Source: Owenia fusiformis (Eukaryota > Annelida > Polychaeta > Sabellida > Oweniidae). From it: 64,000 bases of DNA. Below the pieces are notes generated by a model. The model searched no databases, was not told the DNA's origin, and saw only the letters and a program-made list of their open reading frames with translations. Below are positions 21,701-32,600 of this stretch, in pieces. The stretch covers positions 24,918,166 through 24,982,165 of the forward strand of contig CAIIXF020000011.1 of NCBI GenBank assembly GCA_903813345.2. The letters are read 5' to 3'. The translations under genes were made by a program, and so were the position numbers. The stretch's first letter is position 1; each line of letters opens with the position of its first letter.

Positions 21701-24700
21701 TTTCTGGGCCCACCCAAGGGGGGGGGGCCCGGGCCCCTGGGCCCCCCCCCCTAATCCGCCAGTGGGGGATGAGGTGAATACAAAGAGGATTGTAAAAGGT
21801 TTGAATGTTTTCAGGGTGAGGATGTGAATCCAAGGAGGATAGTGATATATTTGAATGTTCCCAGGGTAAGGAGGTGAATCCAGGGAGGATTGTAATAGAT
21901 TGAATGTTTCCAGGGTGAGAATGTGAATGCTGGGAGAATTGTAATAGGTTTGAATGTTTCCAGGGTGAGAATGTGAATGCTGGGAGGATTATGTCTGTTA
22001 AAGCAAATATTGACTGTGATAGATTGATGTTTCTGTATATGTTGTTAAGGCTACCTGTAAGCTGTATATATAAGGTCATTTGTTTAGAAAGGTTAATACG
22101 GATGATGTATTTAAAATCACTATCTCAAGGTCGGAAATCTCCATTATCTCAAATGTGGGATACTGTTGTGCAGTACAACCTCATCTCATAGTCTATGTTA
22201 AGAACATGATTTTTAATGCAGAAATCCCTTCAAAACAAGAATTTAGAACTGTAGTCTGCGGACGTGTCAAGAGTTTTCACAATTATTGAACTGTTTTATC
22301 ATCATTAATGTATAAAAATCTAAACGTGGTGACATGATCGTTGTCTATCCTAAAACCGAATGTATGGTGGGTCATCGCAAAAGAAAACCCCAATGTTTTA
22401 TACCTCTGTAAAATGATGGTCAAATTATTAACCTCGACATATTTTAACAGTAGACGCCGTGAGGGTGACACAACTTTATCAGAAATCTGTATCTTTTGTG
22501 ATCTTAACGAAAGAGAAAGTGTTAAGCATTTCTTGATTACTTGTCCAGCTTTTACTGATGTTAGAAAACCCTTACTCAATTTAGCGAGGGGTAATCTGAA
22601 TGTAATGAACGACGATTGTATTCTTAAAGTGATTCTAGGAACTGTATACAATGATGATAAGGAGACTCTGTTACTCATAGCTATGCATGTGTACGAGTTA
22701 CACAGGCAAAGCAATTTCTTGTGGATAAAAGTTAGTTATCCTCTTTACCTTACATCAAGTAACACAAATATGTTTTATAATTTTATTTAATTTTCTCTAC
22801 ATGTTAATATGAATGTAGCTCTCTTATATTTAAGAGGTAAATAAATTATACATACAATAGGTTTGAATGTTTTCAGGGTGCGGAGGTGAATGCTGGAAGG
22901 ATTGTAATAATATGTTGGAATGTTTAAAAGGTGAGGTGTATCCAGAGAGGATTGTTATAGGTTTGAATTTCTTAAGGATGAGGAGGTGAATCCAGAGAGG
23001 ATTGTAATTGGTTTGAATGTTTTCAGGGTGAGGAGGTGAATGCTGGGAGAATTGTTATCGGTTTGAATGTTTCCAGGGTGAGGAGGTGAATCCAGGGAGG
23101 ATTGTAATTGGTTTTAATGTTTCCAGGGTAAGTAGGTGATTCCAGGGAGGATTGTGATAGGTTTGAATGTTTTTAGGATGAGGAGGGGAATCCAGAGAGG
23201 AATATAATAGGTTTGAATGTTTTTAGGGTGAGGAGGTGAATGCTGGGAGAATTGGTCTCACTATAGTCCTGTCTGGACTTATAGGCTCTATCGTTGCTGG
23301 GGTTTGGTTAGATAAAACTAAAATATACAAGTAAGGATCAGAACAACCGTCATTACATAATACACAGTGAGTTAAATGATAATGCACTCACATTTCAAAT
23401 AGCCCCGCGGAAAATATTTTTAAATCCTGAGTTAACTGAGTATACATTAAGAAATCGACCTCATCCTATGAATGAAGTCCTTTCTCCTTTTCTCAATTTT
23501 TCTGTGCCGTTTTATTTTTCCAGGTGGACCACAGTTGGTATTAACTTTCTCTCTATGATTAGTATGATCGTATTTACAGTGGTGCTTCTCTACTCTGGGA
23601 GAATATGGGCAGTCTTCATGGCAGCTTTCTTATTGGGGTAAAGTACTTCAAATTGTTTCATGTTATTTATCAATGGCTATATATTCGAGTAGCTTGACTT
23701 GTTCATCTCTACATATACTGATACGGAATGACATTCTCGTGTTTTCATATAAAAATTGTCTCATATTCTTTATGACTAGCGATATACAAAACAGAGTGTG
23801 AACTTCTCATGGTTTCGCACATTTCCAGATTCTTCATGACTGGCTGTATACAAAAGAAAGAATTTTTCATGGTTTCTCACATTTCCAGAATCTTTATGAC
23901 TGGCTACATACTACCAGTAGGGTATGAGTTTGTCATGGTTTCTCATATTTCCAGTAGGGTATGAGTTTCTCATGGTTTCTCATATTTCCAGTAGGGTATG
24001 AGTTTCTCATGGTTCTCACATTTCCAGATTCTTTATGACTGGCTACATACCAGTAGGGTATGAGTTTGTCATGGTTTCTCACATATCCAGATTATTTGTG
24101 ACTGGCTACATACCAGTAGGGTATGAGTTTGTCATGGTTTCTCACATTTCCAGATTCTTTATGACTGGCTATATACCAGTAGGGTACGAGTTTGTCATGG
24201 TTTCTCACATTTCCAGATTCTTTATGACTGGCTATATACCATGGCCAGTAGGGTATGAGTTTGTCATGGTTTCTCACATTTCCAGATTATTTATGACTGG
24301 CTACATACCAGTAGGGTATGAGTTTGTCATGGTTTCTCACATTTCCAGATTATTTATGACTGGCTACATACCAGTAGGGTATGAGTTTGTCATGGTTTCT
24401 CACATTTCCAGATTCTTTATGACTGGCTATATACCAGTAGGGTACGAGTTTGCAGTTGAGATCACTTATCCAGAACCAGAGGGTACATCTGCAGGCATTC
24501 TCAACTTTTCAGCACAGGTATATTATATCTTTGTATATTTCTAATCTATTCGCGATCGCTTTATAATACTAAAGCCAGAGTGGCTCTTCCACAAATAAGA
24601 TCGCACCATCGATGTAAGTTTAATATGGCTCTGCCACAAATACGATCATCCCATAGATGTAAGTTTATGAAACATAACTCGAATTTTACTACGAATCTGG

Positions 24701-26660
24701 CTTCTTAGATACTAATCGATAGTCAGTTTAGGTTAGTCAAAGTGAAATGCTGTTTTTAATTCAAAACTTCAAATTCTTTTTGTTCATATGGTTTATAGGC
24801 TTAGAGTTATTTTATTTTAATGCTGCAATTCATGCATTCTCAAATTCTTGAATGATTTTTCCAATTCATACTTTCCAAAATTTCAGATATTTGGTGTATT
24901 ATTGACGCTGTTAATGAGTGCTTTGATGACAAAAGTGAGCACATTGGTTGCATGTTTGACCCTGGCTAGTGCCTTACTGGTTGGAACCATCCTAACATTA
25001 TTAATACAATCAGAGCTGAAGCGACAGAAGGTGGAACAGGTGAGAGTGTACACTCCCCTCCATAAGTTTGGCAACCTTTTTTCTCCATTGAACTACGTGT
25101 TGAAGTCTCTTTACGTTTGAATTTTTATTTACTTAACCGGCGATGAAATAACTTATAATATTGATGGAAACGTAACTTGACTTTATTTCCAATACCTCCA
25201 AATTTTCTCCACTTTTTTCCTCAATTCCAGTAGGTCGAAAATTGATGATAAATTTGATGAATTTTGAAAATCGTCATTCCCATGTAATCCAATGGGAAGT
25301 GGAGGGTTCGGGGCAAATCAGAAATCAGGATATCTTTTCAGTAAAAGATTCAACAAAAAATATTTTTATATAGAAAATTGAATTGTCTAACTTTTTTGAA
25401 CACTAAGTGTTTAGTTTATTTGATGAATATTAAAGTAACAGCGCTTCAAAGTCATTTTTGAAAAGAATTTTCGCCTCCTGTGTTATTTCAATGGGAGGGT
25501 TTTTTTAAAAAACAATTTTGACTTTAACTTTATTGAACCTGAAGAAACATATCAATTTTTTGTTAAATTAAGTTAGCAAATTCAATTACCTGCCTAACTC
25601 GTATTTTTTGCAAGGACTCGGATGGATGAATATTCTGTCATATGACTTGCGGCAAACCTACCATTTCCCAATGGTCAACATGGGAATGTCGATTTTCCAA
25701 AAATCATCAAATCCATCATCAATTTTCGACCTACTGTAATTGAGGAAAAAAATTGAGAAAATTTGGAGGTATTGGAATTAAAGTCAAATTACGTTTCCAT
25801 CAATAGTATAAGTATTTTCATCGCAGGTTAAGTAAATAAAAATTCAAAGGTAAAGAGGCTTTAACACGTAGTTCAATGGGGGGAAAAAGGTTGCCAAACT
25901 TATGGAGGGGAGTGTAACTACAGTAAACCCCTTATAAGTGGAAAATCTCTAAATAGTGTTCCACTTGGGAGGTGCTACTTACAATACCCTTTCGTTCAAC
26001 TTCCCTTCTTAAAACAGAGCTTTGTCTCCACGAATTAGTTTATAACTAGACTTTGCGCGCAGTTTTTACTTTCAAAGACTAACTTTATATTGTCTTGATG
26101 GGCAGTCACGATGCTACATACATAAAGTATAAAACAGTCTTTGTGCTGATGATTTATGGTTTATTTTCTCATCTTCTAGCATCAATTTTTCGTATTTGGC
26201 AGAAGAAAACATGACTTTTAAGGAGCTCAATGTTTAATAGTTCGGGTTTGCTTGCTTTTGACACTGATTTTTCTGTTCCCTAATGATAAAGTGCACTGTT
26301 ATTGTATATTCGCATTTTTAACGTTTTTATTTTCGTTGAAGAGACCATTTAATCCCATCAAAGGCAAAGTTTGCAAATTTATTGTTTAAATAGCATTTTT
26401 CTTATCTTTGAAATTGTTTGAGAGATTTGTTTGAAAAAAGTTGTTGGTTTTATAATTTTAAAATATTTGAGTTTCCCTCCATTTTAGCAAATAAATAAAC
26501 ATAAACTGGAAACAGATTACTCTATCCACACATAATTATGTTTTTTATAGAATTAAAGTAACTGATATTTTCATTCCAGATCTACAAAGATACAGGCGAA
26601 CTTGAGAATTTGAATCTAAACACACATCACCATCCCACAATTCATGAATCTCATGCATAG
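15771..26660 (+). CDS. FLVCR-type (SLC49) major facilitator transporter, 11 exons
   Basis: Exons: 15771-16216, 18928-19031, 19197-19444, 19565-19706, 20022-20159, 20401-20468, 23227-23330, 23524-23637, 24412-24517, 24887-25039, 26580-26660. All introns are GT-AG and phases 2,1,0,1,1,0,2,2,0,0 close into 567 residues, near the family's usual 525-555. A hydrophilic, Ser/Asn-rich N-terminus (1-115) precedes about 12 membrane segments. Family marks: RRW at 118-120 and FQW (W137), [77 protein letters not shown]. Known FLVCR proteins move choline, ethanolamine or heme across plasma or organelle membranes; the substrate here is inferred only. TM7 reads [11 protein letters not shown] where FLVCRs have GAFY-S-STLLN, and the family's QGQI/G-GN stretch in TM11 is absent, so it may be a divergent paralogue. 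Its introns hold three minisatellites and several transposons. Confidence 0.93.
16265..18810. repeat. Minisatellite A, 24/48-bp units, in transporter intron 1
   Basis: About 2.5 kb of alternating half-units, TTAATGTGTTTGTCTTTTAC and TTCATTAGTGTGTTTGTC followed by ATGTGCC, roughly fifty 48-bp periods. It fills intron 1 from about 50 bp after exon 1 to about 120 bp before exon 2. Since 24 and 48 are multiples of three, long frames (up to 391 codons of a CLSFTSLV pattern, and minus-strand NEVKDKHI) arise without being genes. Each unit holds a pyrimidine-rich tract ending TTAG, resembling a 3' splice site. I see no exon sequence in the unit. Confidence 0.93.
21432..21764. mobile_element. hAT-like MITE, 333 bp, inserted in minisatellite B
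   Basis: It starts CAGGGGCGGATCCAGG and ends TAATCCGCCAGTG, imperfect inverted ends, and has very G/C-rich inner flanks (poly-G, GGGCCC) around an AT-rich core full of GGCCC/GGGCC words. GGGGA stands on both sides (21427-21431, 21765-21769), an apparent target duplication; hAT elements normally give 8 bp, so the superfamily is tentative. Confidence 0.65.
21998..22855 (+). pseudogene. LINE 3'-end fragment inserted in minisatellite B
   Basis: The plus strand encodes post-reverse-transcriptase residues of a non-LTR retrotransposon: [15 protein letters not shown] and [14 protein letters not shown], then in a second frame [33 protein letters not shown] (a Cys-Cys-His-Cys zinc-knuckle-like end) and [11 protein letters not shown]. 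The 3' end is AAATAAATTATACATACAAT. It is 5'-truncated, as is usual for LINE insertion, and at least one frameshift separates the two parts. Confidence 0.75.
23797..24411 (+). repeat. Minisatellite C, 63-bp units copied from the exon 9 splice junction
   Basis: Ten copies of TTTCTCACATTTCCAG plus ATTCTTTATGACTGGC-TACATACCAGTAGGG and TATGAGTTTGTCATGG precede exon 9; two of them are short and lack the exon start. Potential exon starts fall at 23829, 23889, 24028, 24091, 24154, 24217, 24286, 24349, and the true one is 24412. The last six are spaced 63 or 69 bp, all multiples of three, and the frame is open from about 24003 through exon 9. Each unit would encode 21 residues ([20 protein letters not shown] plus F). 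Copies are nearly identical, so the expansion looks recent. Confidence 0.95.
25049..25916. mobile_element. Long-armed TA-flanked MITE, 868 bp, CACTCCCC family
   Basis: The ends are perfect inverses (TACACTCCCCTCCATAAG, then TTTGGCAACC). Arms of about 240 bp (to about 25290, and from about 25680) surround an AT-rich core. It begins 9 bp after the end of transporter exon 10, just beyond the donor GTGAGAGTG. The closest relative is at 27225. Directly after it stands half of a pogo-like MITE (TACAGTAAACCCC, 25919). Confidence 0.85.
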
Positions 26661-27224
26661 AAATAATGGGAATATCGTACAACGATGACAAGAACGACAA
26701 CGATGACAGTCATTCATCATCGTTTATGCCTATATAACTAATGGTCTGTTTTCATCACCTAAGAGAACTAGCAAAGTTCAAGATTTGGAAAACTGTGTAA
26801 TATTAAATGATTAAGATCTTAGAAAATCAAATGCTTTTCCACTTCTCTCAAGTATTAACAAGGACATAAACGATATTGACATTTTATTGACGGGACGTTC
26901 AACTGACTCGACTAACATGTTGGAATATAAATCATCCTAATACTCATAGCATCTTTCTATCTCACCAGAAATGTCCCGGGGCTGGGAAGAAATGAGATGT
27001 CCTGGTTTATCATGATGAATATTAATATGATATAATTTACCTTGATATTTGAAACTTCTGTCTCCCATTCCAAACAAAAAATGAAAATTAATTAATGTTC
27101 AATAAATCAACCTCAAAAATTACGGGCTGATAAATTAAAATTAATAGGTTAATCTGGTAGCAGACAGTCGAAAGTTTCATTCTTGAATACAGACTAAAAA
27201 AGTCAGTACGTCATTCACCTGTGT
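26661..27224 (+). other. 3' untranslated region of the transporter gene
   Basis: After the TAG at 26658-26660 no coding sequence is recognised. AATAAA at 27101-27106 is a likely polyadenylation signal, giving a 3' UTR of about 0.45 kb. The next structure is the MITE at 27225. Confidence 0.5.
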
Positions 27225-28057
27225 GTACACTCCCCTCCATAAGTTTGGCAACCTTAGCTCCCCCATTGAACTACGTGTTAAAGCCTCCTTACTTTTGAAT
27301 TTTTATTTACTTAACCTGCAATGAAAATACTTATAAATACTATTGATGGAAACGCAATTTGACTTCATTTTCAATACCTCCAAATTTTCTCAATTTTTTC
27401 CTCAGTTACAATTAGTCGAAAATTGATGATAAATTGATGAATTTTTGAAAATCGACATTCCCATGTTAACAAATGAGAAATGGTAGGTTTGCCGCAAGTC
27501 ATGTGAGAGAATGTCCATCCATCCGAGTTCTTGCAAAAAAATACGAGTTGGGCAGGCAATCGAATTTATTAACTTTATTTAACAAGAAATTGATATGTTT
27601 CTTCAGAATCGGTAAAGTTATAGGGCTTTAAATTCAAAATTGTTTTTCAAAAAAACCCTCCCATTGAAATAACAAAGGAGGCGAAAAGTTATTTTTAAAA
27701 TGACTGAAGCGCTGTAACCTTAGTATCCATCAAATAAACTAAAAACTTAGTGTACAAAAAAGTTAGACAATTAAATTTTCTATGCAACAATATTTTTTGC
27801 TGAATCTTTTACTGAAAAGATAATTTGATTTCTGATTTGCCATGAACCCTCCATTTCCCATTGGATTACATGGGAATGACGATTTTTAAAAATTCATCAA
27901 ATTTGTCATTAATTTTCGACCTATTGTATTCGAAGAAAAATTTGAGAAAATATCAAGGTATTGGAAATAAAGTCAAGTTGCGTTTCAAACGTAAAGAGGC
28001 TTTAACACGTAGCTCAATGGGGGAGATAAGGTTGCCAAAATTATGGAGGGGAGTGTA
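27225..28057. mobile_element. Long-armed TA-flanked MITE, 833 bp, CACTCCCC family
   Basis: It has the same ends and long arms as the element at 25049-25916, and the two can be aligned through most of their length (shared blocks TTAACACGTAG and CAATACCTCCAAATTTTCTC). Slight decay of the right end (CCAAAATTATGG) suggests it is not the youngest copy. Confidence 0.83.
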
Positions 28058-28166
28058 TGTTATTGGCCAATTAGGCTTTCCAATGCCTTGTATGCGATTT
28101 AAACCACCTGAACCAGAAAAAGAGAGTATGTATCTAGAAATTTGGTATATACTCTTTCTAAAGTGT

Positions 28167-28528
28167 CACACCGGAATAGCCTGACAATGGTGAAGTCAGA
28201 TGCCGTTGTCACAAATGGTGGACATAACCGTCGCTTCAATTAGATTTTCATGAACTGGATGTTTAATAGAGCACCTAGACTAAATTCATTTGGAACAACA
28301 ATCAATCAAAGTGGTTTTATACTAATTGTACAGTTATCAATGTTCTACCATCGAAATAAAGTCTTTAATTTAACCGAACAAAATGAGAACAGGACAACGG
28401 ATACGGTATTGTTACCATAATCCGTTGTCTTTGTAAATTATTTCAAATTCAGATTCGAAGACGCTATATTTTGGCGATTCACGACCCAATTTGATCGAAA
28501 TTGGGATTTCATATGATACATCAGTCAC
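28167..28528. mobile_element. Truncated MITE, CACACCGGAATAGCC family
   Basis: The sequence starts CACACCGGAATAGCCTGAC and matches the left and central parts of the complete element at 57937-58330 (shared GTTGTCACAAATGG, CCGTCGCTTCAATTAG, GAAATTGGGATTTCAT). The right end is missing; the next repeat begins near 28530. Confidence 0.65.
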
Positions 28529-29025
28529 ATTTAAATGCCTCTGGATACATTATCAGGTTGATGATGAAAAAATTCATATTTTTTTTTAATTTGAAGTGTG
28601 ACCTGAATCGATTGCAAACTTCATATTTGCACATCTAATGTGATATACCATTTGTGTCATATTGTGAAATTATTTAATTTGCAATTTGCAGGTCATAGTG
28701 TATTTTTAGGTATTTTTGTGAAAATCAATAGAAACCAATGCCCACCATTGAAATCTGATGATATCCAAATGTTAAGTCTGCAATGGAGCGCATCCAATGT
28801 CAAGTCGATACACCCTTGCTGAACTTGATGATCTCAACCTCAGCCCATGCGGGTCCTAATGCCTAAATAATTTAATTTATTAATTAACTTCGAGAGGACG
28901 GATAACATCACATTTTCCAAAGTATTATGTGACGTTGTATTCTTTATGTTACACCAAAATATGATTCATTTGTTCATTGGGAAATCATAATGGAGAGTGC
29001 ACTAGACTCTTTTCACTTTACTTGA
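28529..29025. mobile_element. Repeat family D, copy 1 (partial), with an inserted exon-like patch
   Basis: It matches in reverse the element at 30531-31304 (GGTCATAGTGTATTTTTAGG, TTTCCAAAGTATTATGTGAC, GTGCACTAGACTC). Compared with that copy it has an extra stretch of about 46 bp, which includes 28889-28912. Those 24 bases are identical to 29722-29745 in exon 1 of the PAN/discoidin gene. Confidence 0.65.
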
Positions 29026-29619
29026 CATAATACACAATAACTGATTCAACCACTGACATGTTAGTTATTATGGATAATAGTTGACTATTAGACATTAACA
29101 AGTCACTTTAATTGTCACGTCAGAGGCTTGTGAAAGCAGTGATGAAATGGTCATGCTGTCATAGATTCCTGGGGTAAATGTCTAATAATATATTTGTATT
29201 TTATTCAGAAGAATAAATTTGAAAATTGTTGACCTAAACCAAGAGCGTATTCCAAGACAGATCCCAGAGATGAAACTATTGTGTTTATATATATAAATAC
29301 TGTATATAAGCTTCGCTGGCTTCAAAGAGAAGCCAATGGTAGCTTCAAGTTCAAACAGTACTATCTGGCCTCTTATAGGGTAATCATTTATTTATAAATC
29401 CGTTGTCGCGTGCACGTATAGGTTATCTAACAAAAGGTGTCACTCCAACAATATGAGACTGTTGTTGATGACCCTTAACAGACTACAATGTACTCATCAT
29501 TCCTGATCTTATTAATGATGCTTGACTGACACCAAAACGCGATAGAACTATGACCGAGCGATAGTAAATAATTAGACTTGATGCGATAGGGCGAGAAACG
29601 TACGAACAGATGCTGAACG

Positions 29620-32600
29620 ATGATCGTCATCACGTATCTCTTCAATCTATCGTTCTCTCTTTTTATGTATTTTGGCAATGCAGTCGAAATTAAACAACAG
29701 ATGTACACCAAAGTTGCTAATTTCGAGAGGACGGATAACATCACAAAAACTGTTGGTTCCACGACCGCAATTGGATGTGCGACCCTATGTTTGTCCAGCT
29801 GCGAGATATGTAAATCGTACAATCTCCGGAGAGTTGAAGGCAGCGATGTGAAAGTCTGTGAGTTGAATGGAGAGAGCGTCGGTGAACCTGTTGAAAGTGT
29901 TCTAAGGGACCATTATTATCCAACACTTGGTGAGATATTTGTACATATTAATTCAAAATATACAATGTAGATCTACTTATTGTGGACGATGTCCGTCGTC
30001 CGTGACAACTTCTAACATACCCAGTACATTTCAAGTAAAAATAAAAATCGGCAAATTTGTATTTTAAATCGGGAAAAATCTGGATATTTTATAAATGAAT
30101 TGGGAGAAAATTCCGAGAGATTCCTGAAATGAAATCGGGAGAAAAATTGGGGTTGCAAAAACTAAATCAGCAATTAGAAAAGATCGGGTGTAAAATCGGG
30201 GTTTGCAATAAAAAGGTCGGAGAAAATAGGGATTGGTAACCCTACTATCACACCAAACTAGTTCTCAATACGTTCTCAGAAACGGGCCTAAACTGTACAA
30301 AAGGATTGGACGTAAAAAGTTTCTTACCCTTGGCTCTAGATTTTATAAAAATGAGAGGAATAGGATGCTCAAGCTTTAACACGAGACAAGGTACTTAGAT
30401 TACTTGAAACTGTATGAGTTTCATACAAATTGGTTTATTGGTAGTCACACAGAGCCAATACATGTTTTCAATAATTGATAAGTTATGTGGAGCAGCGTTA
30501 TTCTAAAAGAAAATCTGCTAAGCTGCGGTTCTAGAAAGGGTCTAGTGCAATTTCCATTATGATCACCCCATGAACAAAACGAATCATTTTTAGGTGTAAC
30601 ATAAAGAATACAATGTCACATAATACTTTGGAAAATATTTTAGCGCTTGGACCAACATGGGCTGAGGTTGAGGTCATTAAGTTCAGCAAGGGTGTATTGA
30701 CTTGACATTGAATGTGCCCCCATTGACTTAACATGCGGATATCATCAGATTCCAATGGAGGCCATTGGTTTCTATTGATTTTCACTAAAGTACCTAAAAT
30801 ACACTATGACCTGAATCGATTGCAAATTAAATAATTTCGCAATATGACACAAATGGTATATCAAATCAGATGTGCAAATATAAAGTTTGCAATCGATTCA
30901 GGTCATTCTTCAAATTAAAAGATTATACATTTTTCATCATTTTTTCTTACAAAATGACTATAGAAAAATGCTTCGAAAGCAACTTTTGCACTTATGAAAT
31001 TCCAAGCAACTTTGTAAATTTAAAGATTATACTGTTAAGTTTCATTAATGAAAACCATATTTGGATAAGATGTAGGGATGTGTAGGATGCAAATGGATTT
31101 TGACAGACACAAAAAGACTTCCTGGTTTGGCATCTCTACCCCTGTACACTTTATGATTGAATATTGGCCCTAATAAGTGGCCCATTCATCGATACAGTGC
31201 TGAATATAGGTCAACAAAAGCAGTATATTTATTTTGAAAAATCAGATGAATTTATTTTTGTTCATGGGGAGATCATATTGGAGGGCGCACTAGATCCTTT
31301 CTAAACACTGAGTGGTGTCATCTGTCAACAGACTTAGTCTAACTGTAGTTTAATCATGTTGAGTAAATTTTATGCTCATATTCATTCCCCTTCAAACTGT
31401 CAAAATAATCACCCCAGCTGCAATGCACCTCCTACATCTGTCCACCCAATCCAAAAACACATGTTTAAGGCCTCCTTATGAGAGGTTGTAAATTCTGTTG
31501 GTAAAGGACCGCGAGTTGTTTGTAGAATGCATCGGGGTTGTTTTTTGCTTATATTACAAGCCAATGAGATGTGTATTAATGATTAACTTTCCTGTTAACT
31601 CAAAATCTGCTTGGAACTATACCATTGGAAATTCCTCAAGAGAAAATTCTTGGGATTAAGGAAGGGGTACCATTTACACAATTTGAGAAATAATTGGCAT
31701 TCATGAAACCTATTTAAAACAGCATTAATATTATTCTAAAGTGATCGTACGATTCCCAGCTCTCTGAAGTCTGAAAAATAACAATACCTGGGGGTTAATC
31801 CATAGATAATCCTTGAAAATGAGAAACATTTTTTAGGAATGTATGGTCCATATTAAAGTCAATGAAATGTTTTAAAGTGTATTGACGCTTTTTAGATGAA
31901 AAACACAAGCGAAATGCATGAACAAGCTCTCCAGATTATTCTACAAACAACTCGCGGTCCTTTCCAGAATCGCAAATTAGCAGATATTTTTTAAATAACG
32001 CTGCTCCACCTAATTCAATCATTGAAACTATGTATTGACTTCGTGTCACTACCAACGAATCAATGTGTATGAGACTCATACCACTTGGTAACACCCCAGT
32101 CACATTTGTCGTACGGAGGGCGTGGGGTTTACGAAAAACACCGACCGCCGACCACCGACCAGTCACTCTCCACAGTTGGGTACATGTGGTCGGTGGTCGG
32201 CTGACGGTCTTTTTCATAAAAATGAAAAAATGCAAAATTAGAAGTAAAACTAAAACTGGGAATCACCTTTACTAGGTCGTGATTTAAAAAACGTATAATT
32301 AATCATTTCAAGTCACGATGAAAACGTTACATCGTCGTGGTGTGTAATGTCATATTTTTAAGTGATGTTTCGGTTGTTAGAAGACCAATTTCATCCTGGT
32401 TAGTCACTTTGGAAAAAACGCACGCAACATTGCATTAAGTTCATTCATATGAAACGCAATAACAAAAACATCGTCGATGTTGACGTCGTAACGTTATGTT
32501 TGATTTCTCAGTTGTTAAACGTCAACTGGTAAAAACTACATTTGATATGACAAAAAAGCTTTCTAATGGTGTACTGAAATGGTAAGTCACTTTTAATCCC

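Larger units (their letters stand above)
20955..23226 (+). repeat. Minisatellite B, 50-bp units copied from the exon 7 splice junction
   Basis: About 21 diverged copies of GTTTGAATGTTTCCAG followed by GGTGAGGAGGTGAATSCWGG and ARRATTGTAATAG stand directly upstream of exon 7, whose true acceptor and start (TTTTTAG, then GGTGAGGAGGTGAATGC at 23227) is the last copy. Each unit therefore equals the intron's 3' end plus the first 28 coding bases (GEEVNAGRI). Period is mostly 49-51 bp, not a multiple of three, and tested upstream acceptors meet stops. The array is interrupted by a G/C-rich MITE (21432-21764) and a LINE fragment (21998-22855). Confidence 0.93.

Noticed and set aside
20955-23226. Decoy acceptors of array B as productive alternative exons
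   Set aside because: The 50-bp period shifts the frame and the tested copies run into stop codons.
23797-24411. CRISPR-like regular array
   Set aside because: Units are contiguous without unique spacers, and this is intronic animal DNA.
24035-24544. 169-codon frame as an independent gene
   Set aside because: It is the 63-bp array running into transporter exon 9; it is better explained as repeated splice-junction sequence.
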